Source: a gamma proteobacterium symbiont of Taylorina sp.
Lineage (GTDB): Bacteria; Pseudomonadota; Gammaproteobacteria; GRL18
DNA length: 63,670 nucleotides
Direction: 5' to 3'
NCBI GenBank assembly: GCA_025655455.1
Contig: JAHXIV010000048.1
Span: forward strand, 22,051 to 85,720
In this document: positions 18,450 to 29,700 of the stretch, in pieces
Layout: every line of letters begins with the position of its first letter
How positions within the stretch are numbered: position 1 is the stretch's first letter
Made by a program: the position numbers and the translations under genes
Notes under the pieces: model-generated
Database searches by the model: none
What the model saw: the letters and a program-made list of their open reading frames with translations, nothing else
What the model was told of the DNA's origin: nothing

Positions 18450-20948
18450 ATGTCTATCCACAATAATACATTGTCTTCTGATCTTTTAGCCAATACATTT
18501 TTGCTTAATAATATAGTGGAGAAAATATTAGGAACAACGATTGCAGGCACCTTTTTTCGTATCGCTGTCATCAATACTTTATTTTTTGCTTTTATCCTTT
18601 GGGGTACTTCAGTTTCAAATACTTCTAATTCAAATACGGTCAACTTTGCGCTAATGCAAGTTAAACAAATCAATGATAAAACCATTGCTATGGTACAAAA
18701 ACAAGGCATACAAAATATTGAAGATAACATTACATCGTTTGAAGCGATTTTTTTAGATCAACTCACCAAAAGTGAATTATTTTTAAGATATATTAGTGAC
18801 AGCATTGTAATAATAAGCAATGAACAAGAAAAAACTGAACTTTGGAATCAGATAATCCAGTTTTTAATTCGGATAAATAGTCAGATAAATAAAGAAATAT
18901 CAGCAATACAACTCTCTATAGACTCAGATTTTGACAATGAAATAACTGACACACTGGATTCAGGCATAGAAATTTTTGCTTATTTTCAGGATTCTATTGA
19001 TGATTTGCCGGAGGCCGAAAAAGAACTGGTACACAGTATCAATAAACTGATTAAGCAGATCCCGTCAGATATCAGGCAACTTATAAAATTACGCAAGCAA
19101 AATGCAAATGAAGATATCCAAAATGCTTTAGTGCAAATGCTAAACAATAATCAAGCATGGCTGGATGAAAGTCTGGAACTGGCACAGGTTGCTAAAGATC
19201 TAACGATTGAGAATAATTTTAGTTTATCAGAGGCTATTATTAAAAAGAACTCCTCACAAATCATACAACAAAGTGAAATGGGTGAGATATCCATTCAGTC
19301 AGCCAGAAACAACAAACTGAAATCTGTGACTAATATTAATCAAACTGTTAGCCAGAGGCAGGTGATTGTAAATCAGAAACAGTCTGGTATATTGCAGAAA
19401 ATGGAAGAAAAAATTCATCAGCAATTTATTTATTTGCTAATTATTATCTCTATAATGATTATGATCATTGGCAGCCTGAGTTATTTTATAATTAATAGTA
19501 TTCTTAAGAAAATCAATCATCTTGTGGCAGTGATGGAAAATGTTCAGGCAAATAGTGAGTTTGAAAAACGGGTACAAATTTCAGGCAAAGATGAAATTTC
19601 CCGTATTGGACTGGCTTTTAATAATTTACTTGATGCTCTTCAAAGTGCCATTGTTGAAGTGAATTCAGTCATGTCGGCAGTAGCAGAAGGCAATTTTGAA
19701 AAGCGCATAAAGACACCACTTCATGGTGACCTTGATACTCTAAAAAATGCCGTTAATGGATCTGCTGATAGTGTTGATACAACTATGAATGCATTGGCTG
19801 ATGTTATGCAGGCACTTTCTGATGGTGACTTTAAAGTAAGAATGAATTCACAAGTTAAAGGAGAATTTCGCCACAAAGTGGATAATGCTATGAATTCAAT
19901 TGATACAGCCCTCACGGAAATTGGTCAAATCATGTTGGCATTAACTCAGGGGGATTTTTCACAACGTATTCATAGTCAGTTTAACGGTGAACTGAATATT
20001 TTAAAGGATAATATTAATTTATCCATTAATGGACTGGATAATGCTATCAACGAAATTGCTAAGGTCACCAGGGTGCAGCAAAAAGGTAATTTAACAGTAC
20101 AAGTAGAAGGAAGCTATCTGGGGCAATTGGGTGTTTTAAAAAAGGCTATTAATACCTCTGCACAACATTTAATGAAGATAGTCTCTGAAATTCGAGAAGC
20201 AGCTAACTCTGTTTCCATTAGTAGTCAGGAATTGTCTCAGGGAAACATAGATCTGAGCCATCGTACAGAAGAGCAAGCCTCTTCATTAGAAGAAACTGCT
20301 GCCAGTCTTGAACAGATCAATAGCACCGTTAAACAAAGTGCTGAAAACTCAGAACTCTCCAATATTCAGGTTGAGAAATCTTATCAACAGGCTCAACAAG
20401 GAGGTAAGATTGTTGATCAGGCGATTAAAGCAATGCAACAAATTAATGATTCAAGCCAACAGATAGCAAATATTATTAATATTATTGATGAAATTGCTTT
20501 TCAAACCAATTTACTGGCATTAAATGCAGCTGTTGAAGCTGCTCGTGCAGGAGAACAGGGACGGGCATTTGCAGTTGTTGCTGAAGCTGTGCGGAGTCTG
20601 GCACAGCGTTCTTCCAACTCAGCTAAAGATATTAAACGATTGATTAATAAAAGTGTAGATCTGGTTGAGGAAGGCAGCCATCTTGTTAATCATTCAGGAG
20701 ACACATTAGAACAGATAATCAAATCAGTCATGAATGTTAAAACAATGATTAATGAGATAGTCACTTCAAACAGGGAACAATCTGCCGGCATTGATCAAAT
20801 CAATACCGCCATGACTCATATGGACGAGACCACTCAGCAAAATGCAGCACTGGTAGAACAAGCTGCAGCTACCAGTGAAACTGTATCTGAAAATGCCGAA
20901 CAATTATTAAAAATGGTCGACTTTTTTCAGATTAGCAGGAGGGGTTAA
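18450..20948 (+). CDS. Methyl-accepting chemotaxis protein with tandem HAMP-like units
   Basis: Chemoreceptor of 832 residues. TM1 near residues 35-55 and TM2 near 325-345 ([20 protein letters not shown]) flank a ~270-residue helical periplasmic sensor. After TM2, a HAMP domain is followed by about four further HAMP-like units (repeating pattern [44 protein letters not shown]). The signalling domain has the hairpin tip [20 protein letters not shown]. There is no C-terminal CheR/CheB pentapeptide; it ends FFQISRRG. Ligand unknown. Lies alone at the right end of the accessory block between suhB and secF. Confidence 0.93.
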   Translation: MSIHNNTLSSDLLANTFLLNNIVEKILGTTIAGTFFRIAVINTLFFAFILWGTSVSNTSNSNTVNFALMQVKQINDKTIAMVQKQGIQNIEDNITSFEAIFLDQLTKSELFLRYISDSIVIISNEQEKTELWNQIIQFLIRINSQINKEISAIQLSIDSDFDNEITDTLDSGIEIFAYFQDSIDDLPEAEKELVHSINKLIKQIPSDIRQLIKLRKQNANEDIQNALVQMLNNNQAWLDESLELAQVAKDLTIENNFSLSEAIIKKNSSQIIQQSEMGEISIQSARNNKLKSVTNINQTVSQRQVIVNQKQSGILQKMEEKIHQQFIYLLIIISIMIMIIGSLSYFIINSILKKINHLVAVMENVQANSEFEKRVQISGKDEISRIGLAFNNLLDALQSAIVEVNSVMSAVAEGNFEKRIKTPLHGDLDTLKNAVNGSADSVDTTMNALADVMQALSDGDFKVRMNSQVKGEFRHKVDNAMNSIDTALTEIGQIMLALTQGDFSQRIHSQFNGELNILKDNINLSINGLDNAINEIAKVTRVQQKGNLTVQVEGSYLGQLGVLKKAINTSAQHLMKIVSEIREAANSVSISSQELSQGNIDLSHRTEEQASSLEETAASLEQINSTVKQSAENSELSNIQVEKSYQQAQQGGKIVDQAIKAMQQINDSSQQIANIINIIDEIAFQTNLLALNAAVEAARAGEQGRAFAVVAEAVRSLAQRSSNSAKDIKRLINKSVDLVEEGSHLVNHSGDTLEQIIKSVMNVKTMINEIVTSNREQSAGIDQINTAMTHMDETTQQNAALVEQAAATSETVSENAEQLLKMVDFFQISRRG

Positions 20949-21175
20949 GAGATTGCGGCTGACGTTATAATTTATTCTCATTATAATCAGTTATCACTAT
21001 GAATAGATGAATGTAATCCCATTATTAGGGAATGGGTACACCTTCTAAGTAATAAAAATTTATCCTCCATCATTTATAGAAATTTTATGTTACTACAAAT
21101 GATGGTGACCAAATTCATGTTGGCTGAAGGCCCTTGAAGAGGCTACTACCTGTCATTCCCGAATATTTTAAGCTG

Positions 21176-22117
21176 TTAAACTTCCTCGTAGATTTCTTCC
21201 TGCTGAGCACCTTCACTTTTCACAGGTGCTAAATCTTCCTTACTGATCCCCATTGCAACCAGTACTGAACTCGCCACATAAACGGATGAATAGGTACCAA
21301 TGATAACACCCGCTAATAGAGCCGTTGCAAAACCATTAATCAACTCTCCACCAAAGATAAATAAGGCAATTAAAACCAGTAGAGTGGTAAATGAAGTCAT
21401 TATGGTTCGAGCCAGAGTCTGGTTCAATGAGGAATCAATCACTTCGATTGCATCCCCTTTTCTAATCTTACGAAAATTTTCCCGAATACGATCAAACACA
21501 ACAATGGTGTCATTTAAGGAATATCCAATCACAGCCAAAATTGCAGCCAGTACAGTCAAATCAAACTCAACACCAAACAAGGCAAACAATCCTAACACAA
21601 TGATCACGTCATGTGCCAATGCTGCAACAGAACCCAGAGCAAAACGATATTCAAAACGTAAGGCCACATAGACTAAAATACAGGCTAAGGCAGCCAGCAT
21701 GGCAATGCCGCCTGTTTCGGTCAGTTCTTCACCAACCTGAGGACCGACAAACTCTACGCGTCGATTCTCTACTGATGCATTCTGAGCACGTAGTAATTCA
21801 AACAAACGGGTAGAAATATCAGCATTAGAAACACCTTCTTTTGGTGCAATACGAACCAGTACTTCATTGGCTGCACCAAAATGCTGTACAATCGCATCAT
21901 CAAAGCCATTATTATGCAATTGTTCGCGAATAGGTTTGAGTTCTACTGCATTGGGATAGGCTACTTCTATCAGCGTACCACCGGTAAAATCCAGACCAAA
22001 CTGCAAACCTCTAACAGCGAGTGACGCAATAGAAATAATAATCAAAACAGCTGAAATCAGCATCGCTATTTTGCGTTGTGACATGAATTTTATATGTGTA
22101 TCAGTGAGTATTTGCAT
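21176..22117 (-). CDS. secF: Protein translocase subunit SecF
   Basis: Inner-membrane partner of SecD; uses the proton gradient to help late steps of Sec export. N-terminal TM (IAMLISAVLIIISIASLAVRG) and periplasmic segment beginning GLDFTGGTLIEVAYP. The C-terminal five TMs include GYSLNDTIVVFDRIRENF, a SecF hallmark. Length 313 is typical. Separated from secD by palindrome copy B. Confidence 0.96.
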   Translation of the reverse strand: MQILTDTHIKFMSQRKIAMLISAVLIIISIASLAVRGLQFGLDFTGGTLIEVAYPNAVELKPIREQLHNNGFDDAIVQHFGAANEVLVRIAPKEGVSNADISTRLFELLRAQNASVENRRVEFVGPQVGEELTETGGIAMLAALACILVYVALRFEYRFALGSVAALAHDVIIVLGLFALFGVEFDLTVLAAILAVIGYSLNDTIVVFDRIRENFRKIRKGDAIEVIDSSLNQTLARTIMTSFTTLLVLIALFIFGGELINGFATALLAGVIIGTYSSVYVASSVLVAMGISKEDLAPVKSEGAQQEEIYEEV

Positions 22118-22134
22118 AATTTCTTTCTTCGTTT

Positions 22135-22206
22135 GGGGTCGGAATCAAATGGCATAGATGCTGAATTGTGCAACATTCGCTGCATATACCATTTGACTCC
22201 GATCCC
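22135..22206. repeat. Palindromic GGGGTCGGA element, copy B
   Basis: Arms GGGGTCGGAATCAAATGGCATA (start 22135) and its near complement ending at 22206 flank a ~30-base centre. Same outer sequence as copies A and C. It lies in the secD-secF spacer and would form a hairpin in the shared mRNA. Confidence 0.75.
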
Positions 22207-22213
22207 GATTAAT

Positions 22214-24136
22214 TTATATGGATATATCTTTTAATGAACGTTTAGAACCATAGGAATAATTAACCACCGCTCTGGTCACCAGAATAGCAGTAAACATCGA
22301 GGTCATAATACCAATGGACAGCGTGACAGCAAAGCCTTTAATCGGACCGGTTCCTACCACAAACAACACAAAGGCTGCAATCAAGGTGGTGATGTTTGCA
22401 TCAGCAATCGTTGATAATGCTTTCTCATAACCGGAATGGATACTATTTTGCGGTGAATTGCCATTACGCAATTCTTCTCGAATACGCTCAAAAATTAATA
22501 CATTGGCATCGACTGCCATACCAACCGTTAACACGATGCCGGCAATACCTGGAAGAGTTAAAGTGGCTTGTAATAATGATAAAACAGCAACAATAATAAC
22601 CAGATTAAGCGCCAGAGCCAGATTAGCAATCAAGCCAAACTTACGATACCAGAAGGCCATAAAAAATAGTACGGCAATGAAACCGATAATAACGGAGCTA
22701 AAACCTTTATCAATATTATCCTGTCCCAGACTTGGGCCAATAGTACGTTCTTCAATAATATACACCGGAGCCGCCAGGGCACCGGCTCTCAATAATAATG
22801 ATAATTCATTAGCTTCCTGAACGCTGTCCAGACCTGTTGTTTCAAAACGATTGGAGAAATGTCCGCGAATTACAGCATTACTAATGACTTCTTCAATGGT
22901 ATAACGTTTTAATACCGGATTGCCTTTTTCATCTCTGACAATATTTCCCTTTTTATCCAGTACCGTTTCCTGCTTGGTTTCCAGATAAACCACAGCCATA
23001 CGCTGACCTACATTGCCCTTAGTAAAAGCCCCCATGCGCTTGCCACCGTAGCCGTCCAGTGATACATTCACTTTTGCGCCACCCGTATCAGGATCAATAC
23101 CAGCCTGAGCATTAGTGACATGTTCACCTGTTGTTATGACACGTTTTTTCAATAATACCGCCACCGAAGGAATGACCCGGCTGCCCTCTTTTCTTTCGCG
23201 GGTATAATAAATTCTTGATCCGGCAGGTACACGACCACTGAGCGCCTGCTCAACCGTATGCTCCTCATCAACCGCTCGATATTCCAGAGTTGCAGTCGCA
23301 CCCAAAATATCTTTTGCACCTGCGGTATCCTGAATACCCGGCAATTGAATCACAATTCGGTCTTCACCCTGCTGTTGTATAATCGGCTCAACCAGACCAT
23401 GAAATTTTTCATCAATACGTTTTCTTAGAGTGGTAATATTTTGTTTCAAGGCAAACATTTTCAGTTCTTTAATGGTTGCTTCACTAATACGACCATATAA
23501 CATAAAGGTTTTGCCATCTTCTTTTTCATTGAAGCTCAATTCACGCATTTCACGATTGAGGATCTCCAGTCCTTTTTCTCGAAGTTCTTCTGTTTTAAAA
23601 CGGATCACAATATCATTTTGATCTTTCTTACTACCCAGATAACGTACTTTTGCTTTACGTAAAATCGTACGAGAGTCACTGACGAAGGTGTTCACTGATT
23701 TTGTAACCGCTGCTTCCATATCAACCTGCATCAGGAAGTATACACCGCCACGCAAATCCAAACCTAAATACATAGGTTCAGCGCCCAGATCTCTTAACCA
23801 CTGTGGTGTGGCCGGAGCCAGATTCAGTGCCACTGCATAATCACCACCCAATTCTGTTTCTGCAATTTTTTTAGCTTTTAACTGTACTGCTTCATTTTCA
23901 AAACGAAAAAACAAACCCTTTTCAGACAATTTGGCATTACGATAATGCACCCCTTCTTTTTCAAAGGTTTTCATCATACGACTCAGCGTTTGTTCAGTGA
24001 TTTTCACATCACGTGCAGAGGCTGCAATCTGTAAGGCCGGATCTTCACCATAGAGATTAGGCAGGGCATAAAAAGCACTGCCAGCAATGATAAAAAGAAT
24101 CAGTAAATATTTCCAGAGTGGGTAATGATTAAGCAT
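22214..24136 (-). CDS. secD: Protein translocase subunit SecD
   Basis: Sec accessory subunit with a large periplasmic domain. Has the D1 motif LGLDLRGGVYFLMQVD, the P1-head region, and the C-terminal RND-type TMs with AVDANVLIFERIREELRNG. Length 640 is slightly longer than E. coli SecD (615). Four bases downstream of yajC, indicating co-translation; secF follows after the palindrome. Confidence 0.97.
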   Translation of the reverse strand: MLNHYPLWKYLLILFIIAGSAFYALPNLYGEDPALQIAASARDVKITEQTLSRMMKTFEKEGVHYRNAKLSEKGLFFRFENEAVQLKAKKIAETELGGDYAVALNLAPATPQWLRDLGAEPMYLGLDLRGGVYFLMQVDMEAAVTKSVNTFVSDSRTILRKAKVRYLGSKKDQNDIVIRFKTEELREKGLEILNREMRELSFNEKEDGKTFMLYGRISEATIKELKMFALKQNITTLRKRIDEKFHGLVEPIIQQQGEDRIVIQLPGIQDTAGAKDILGATATLEYRAVDEEHTVEQALSGRVPAGSRIYYTRERKEGSRVIPSVAVLLKKRVITTGEHVTNAQAGIDPDTGGAKVNVSLDGYGGKRMGAFTKGNVGQRMAVVYLETKQETVLDKKGNIVRDEKGNPVLKRYTIEEVISNAVIRGHFSNRFETTGLDSVQEANELSLLLRAGALAAPVYIIEERTIGPSLGQDNIDKGFSSVIIGFIAVLFFMAFWYRKFGLIANLALALNLVIIVAVLSLLQATLTLPGIAGIVLTVGMAVDANVLIFERIREELRNGNSPQNSIHSGYEKALSTIADANITTLIAAFVLFVVGTGPIKGFAVTLSIGIMTSMFTAILVTRAVVNYSYGSKRSLKDISI

Positions 24137-24139
24137 ATT

Positions 24140-24481
24140 TTAGTTTTTAATACCTTTAATTGTACCCTTGGGCTGAATAGCAGCAACAGCTGAACGCTGA
24201 ACATTGATGATGATATTCCGGGAAACTTCAATACTCACAAAACTGTCATGCAAGGCGACGACTTTTCCTAAAACACCACCATTAGTCACCACTTCATCCC
24301 CCTTTGCCAGAGAACTCACCATTTCCTGATGTTCTTTCATTTTTTTATTTTGTGGGCGTATAAACAATAAATAAAAAATTAGAAAAATACCACCAAAGAC
24401 CATTAGCTGTGAAATAATATCCGGTGCCTGAGCCGCAATAGAGCCACCTTCAGCAAGAGCATCTTCAATAAAAAAACTCAT
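24140..24481 (-). CDS. yajC: YajC, SecDF-associated membrane protein
   Basis: Single-TM protein forming the SecDF-YajC complex. TM helix is MVFGGIFLIFYLLFIRPQNK, and the cytoplasmic domain has the hallmark VSSLAKGDEVVTNGGVLGKV. Length 113 is typical. Located tgt-yajC-secD-secF as in most gammaproteobacteria. Confidence 0.96.
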   Translation of the reverse strand: MSFFIEDALAEGGSIAAQAPDIISQLMVFGGIFLIFYLLFIRPQNKKMKEHQEMVSSLAKGDEVVTNGGVLGKVVALHDSFVSIEVSRNIIINVQRSAVAAIQPKGTIKGIKN

Positions 24482-24516
24482 TTTTTTTCCTTATTATTAT
24501 ATAAAATATTCGTTCT

Positions 24517-24592
24517 GGGGTCGGAGTCAAATGGCATATTCTACTGGATAATATATTAAATTCCGTGGAACATGCCATTTGACTCTTACCCC
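24517..24592. repeat. Palindromic GGGGTCGGA element, copy C
   Basis: GGGGTCGGAGTCAAATGGCA (24517-24536) and a near-complement at 24572-24592 flank ~35 A/T-rich bases. Third copy of the same element in 8.2 kb, in the tgt-yajC spacer. Confidence 0.75.
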
Positions 24593-24669
24593 GCTTGTAA
24601 AGTGGCGCTATTATGCCATAATTTCAAGGGCTTTGTGATAGTAGTTGTTATTATTTTTTAGTTGTAGAA

Positions 24670-25800
<1,131 letters not shown>

Positions 25801-25973
25801 CTAATAATAACTAAATTCCCAAACACCCATTATATCAGCAAAACTTATTATAAAAAAAGTTCTTCATATTATTACGCAACTACTTTTAGTATGGCAGAGC
25901 TAATATGAATATATATGTCTATTGTGTTAATATGTGTTACATATCAATATTAACTTTTAATAGGATTGTCGTT

Positions 25974-26225
25974 ATACCGCGCACAATCAGTATTACTTTG
26001 GGTAAACATCAACAGCACTTTATTGAATCACTTGTAAAAAGTGGTCACTATACTTCAATAAGTGAAATTATTAGGGATACTCTGCCGAAAATGGAAGAGT
26101 CACAGGGTTCTGAATGGTTGTTAAGCCAATTAATTGAAGGTGAAAAAGGTGAAGCAAAAGCCTGGGATGATGAGGCTCTAATAGCTCATATCAAAAAGGA
26201 AGCCAAAAATAGTGCCAATCTATAA
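25974..26225 (+). pseudogene. ParD-type antitoxin, start codon apparently lost
   Basis: Ribbon-helix-helix antitoxin of the ParD/CopG class. The conserved start PRTISITLGKHQQHFIESLV is followed by GHYTSISEIIRDTL and an acidic tail. The family normally begins with Met directly before PRT. Here that codon is ATA (25974-25976), placed 7 bases after a TAGGAT ribosome site, suggesting an ATG-to-ATA change. The frame is open back to an ATG at 25905, so a longer protein with ~23 extra hydrophobic residues could still be made. It overlaps the toxin gene by 14 bases. Confidence 0.7.
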
Positions 26226-26497
26226 AGTTTCACCCGCTACAGAGCAGGACTTAGTTAACATTTATTTTCGTGGATTGAAAAATGGGGGAGAACAAGCGGA
26301 TAAATATCAATGTCATTTAGTATCAGCTTTTCATACCATGGTTAACAATCCTGATTTGGGTCGTAAAGTTGCTATAAGGCCACAATTACAACAATATGAT
26401 GTCATTCCTTATGTGATTTTTTTATCGAAAGTTCAGCTATGGAATACGTATTGCTCGCGTTTTATATAAAAATAGAGCATTGGAAAAACACTTATAA
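26212..26497 (+). pseudogene. ParE-type toxin, frameshifted in a T7 run
   Basis: RelE/ParE-superfamily toxin, GTG start inside the antitoxin end. The first ~68 codons read as ParE (YKVSPATEQDLVNIYFRGLK, NPDLGRKVAIRPQLQQYDVI). After IPYVIF the frame departs at a run of seven T. Removing one T restores the expected ending YRKFSYGIRIARVLYKNRAL to a stop at 26497. As written the protein ends early at 26469 with an unrelated tail lacking the C-terminal beta strands. A sequencing error in the homopolymer or transcriptional slippage are alternatives. Confidence 0.78.
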
Positions 26498-26731
26498 TAT
26501 TAAATTTTTTTCTATGCCTGAATGTCAATAGTGACACATGACCTTAAGTAGCAATAGTTAAAATGTATCTTCCATATTCAAAATACTCTATAGCAGCCAT
26601 TCCCAATTGTTGAAAATAGGATACAGGAAGATTTTTTAATCTGGCTGTTATCGACCCGAAAGAGACTTTTAGTCAATGCTAATATGATTAGTCAATTTAT
26701 GGAAGCAGACATTGTGAAAAATAGCTTTTAT

Positions 26732-29700
26732 TTATTCTACCATTCCTCCAAATTCCCACTGTAATTTCTGAGTGTTTTGTTTGTCAGGGTAAAAGTTAAG
26801 TTTAATTTTATAATCTGTATTAAAGACTCGAATACAATTAATCAATAAACTGGCTTGTCCATCTACTTCAGTACATTCAGAATTCCGTATATTAGTACTT
26901 TGTGAATAATCATTTAAGAACCATAATAAACCATCTGATTGCTCTGGGTGGGTGGTCAGGTTTAAATCAATCTGATAAATATCATTACCCACAACCACAC
27001 AAGGCAGGGTTAGATTAATATTACTGTCAATACTGGCACATTGCGATAGTGTAAGTTCTCCTGTTTCATTCACTTGTATCACACTGCTTAAGGGTTCAGA
27101 TATATTGCCCTGTGTACTTTGCGCATAATAAGTCAGACTATATTCTCCCTTCTCAGAAAAACCTTCAGCAGTTCCTTCAAAACTTCTGTTTGATGTATTA
27201 TAAGTTAAATCTACCCGTGGGAGGTTGGTAATGGATGAAACATTCTCCACATTTTGTCCCGGCGCATTAATTAATACCCATACTTTTTGTATCATATCCG
27301 GAGGTAAATCTACTTTAACTGATAATTCAACCTGACGTTCAGGAAGGATTGCTATATCACCCTGATGCGCAAAAACAACCGGAAATGTTGAGGCTGTAGC
27401 AGCATTAAGTCCAAGATAAGTGACTTTGGCCAGTTTTCCGTCGCTATGTGAATCCCATACCCCATCGCCATTATCATCCATCAAAGCTTTTTGGTAACTA
27501 TCATTACTGCGCAGACTTCGGGTAGCCGTTGACAAGGTTCTTCTGGTGTTTAAAAAAGCACGGCGGACATCTAATCCCCGTGCTGTATTACTCCAGAAGA
27601 AGTAGGAAAAAGACAGCTGTCCATCCGCACCATAATAAGCCCCTTGTTCAGCCTGGGTGGAAAACAGATTAATGCGTTCATAGTCTTTATCAGAATTCGC
27701 CATCTCAGTCATAAAACTACCGGCTTTGGGTGCATCATAGATAAAGGTCACCCGGGCTTTGGTACTGTTTTGCAGGTCATTCACCCAACCAGCCAGAGTG
27801 CTGGCTGAGAGTGTATCACTAGCACTGACCATAAATTCTTTATCTTCTCCATTACCAATCAGATAAATGAGTAAGGGGGTGGTGCTTTTGACTTTAGATT
27901 GAGCCCATTGGTTAATAGCGCTATTAATGGCATTATAATTCACTATTTTGGATTGGGTATCGCTTTGTCCATCACCGTCGGCATCTTGTGCCTCATTATT
28001 CAGGTAATAGATATTATCCCGGTTCACACCTCTGTTTCTCAAAGTTTGATAGGCAAGATTGGCATTATTAGTAGCTGCTTTGTGTAAACTGCTGCTGGCA
28101 TCTTCACCTACCACAATAACAGCATGTAAATCCTTTTGCTCTAAAGCCTGATAACCTGAATCTGTCACAGTGATTAAACTGACAATAGGAAAACGTGAGT
28201 TCACCCCTTCAGTGGTTTTGGCATAATACGAAACAGTATATTGCCCGCTTTGTTTAAAAATATCGCTACTGGCTTCATAATGACCATTCACAGAATTATA
28301 TTTATTTAGCTCTATAACGGGTAATTCTGTAATAGCTTCACTGCCGGTAGTTTTACTATCCGGTGGAATCACCACTGCCCAAACTCGTTCAATCTGTTCT
28401 TTGGGTAAATCCACCCGGGCAAATAACTCCAATTTACCATTATGACTAATATCAATAGTAGTACTGCCCTGGTGCTTAACGATTTGTGGGTAAATCACTT
28501 TTTTATTGCTATCAACTCCTAAATAAGTATCTCTGGCCAGTGAACCATCCACATAATTATCTTGTCCATCGCCATTGTCATCCAATAGAGTGGTTTGATA
28601 GCTTTTACCATCGTTTTGAGTGACCGCACGAACTGCTACTGTAGCTGAGCGGTGAGCCGTTCTTACATCCATTCCCTGGCCAATATTATTCCAGAAAAAA
28701 TGGGAAAAGGATAATGCTCCTTTGGCTCCAAAGTAAGCCACTTGTTCTGGAGTGCTACTGAATAATAAACTTCTATCATAGTCTTGGGTGGCTGATTGTT
28801 TTAACTCATCCATAAAACTGCCTGAATGACAGGCATCATAAATCATAGTAACACGGGCTTTACTTTTTTCTTGTAGCTTATTTAACCAGCTTGAAAATTC
28901 ATCTGCTTTAATTACCTGTGCATAATCATTGGCTGGTTTGTTTAAGTAGAAAAGATTAGAGCCACCATGGTCAATTAAATAAATCAATACCGGTGTTTGT
29001 TCATTGGCATTATCTGCCGCCCATTCTGTGATGGCACTCTTTATCAATGTGGTTGTGGGTGTCCCTGCAACCGTGTCTATGACTCCGTCACCGTCCGCAT
29101 CCTGAGGCAGGGGATTAAAGTATTTGATGCTCTTTGTACTAATACCCCGTTGGCGTAAAGTTTGGTAGGCCAGATTGGCATTTTCATTGGTGGCATCCTG
29201 TAGTGGGTCATCAATATTTCCTCCTCCAGCAAGAATAATAGTCCGGGTTTGATCGGAATTGTTTTTTCTATAGCACAGACTATTAATTATCCCCCCATAA
29301 CCCACTGCCAGCCATTGTTGTCCATTCCAGCCAATTGCTTCAAAAGAACTTTTAATTCCCAATGACTGCTGAAAATTTAAATCAGGAGTGATAATTATTA
29401 TATTATCAAAACCCACTGTTATCCATTGAAAACCATTCCAAAACACATCATAAAGAGTACCATTCAGTTCGTATTTTTTCCACGTAGTACCATCAGAACT
29501 TGTTAAGAAACCACCATATCCAACAATAATCCATTGCATACCATTCCAGCTAGCCGCATTCAGATCAGATATTCCAGTGGAGTGATCCTGCCAGCTTATA
29601 CCATCATGACTACTAAGAATGGAGCCTCTATCACCAACAGCAAGCCATTGTATACCATTCCAGGTAATATCATTTAAATTGCCACGGTGTATGCTGCCGG

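Noticed and set aside
26498..26731. Possible RNA gene or remnant between the toxin and the propeller gene
   Set aside because: A phrase near 26650 (GTTATCGACCCGAAAGAGAC) resembles a common degenerate intergenic sequence of gammaproteobacteria, but there is no stable structure, tRNA-like fold or coding frame to support a call.
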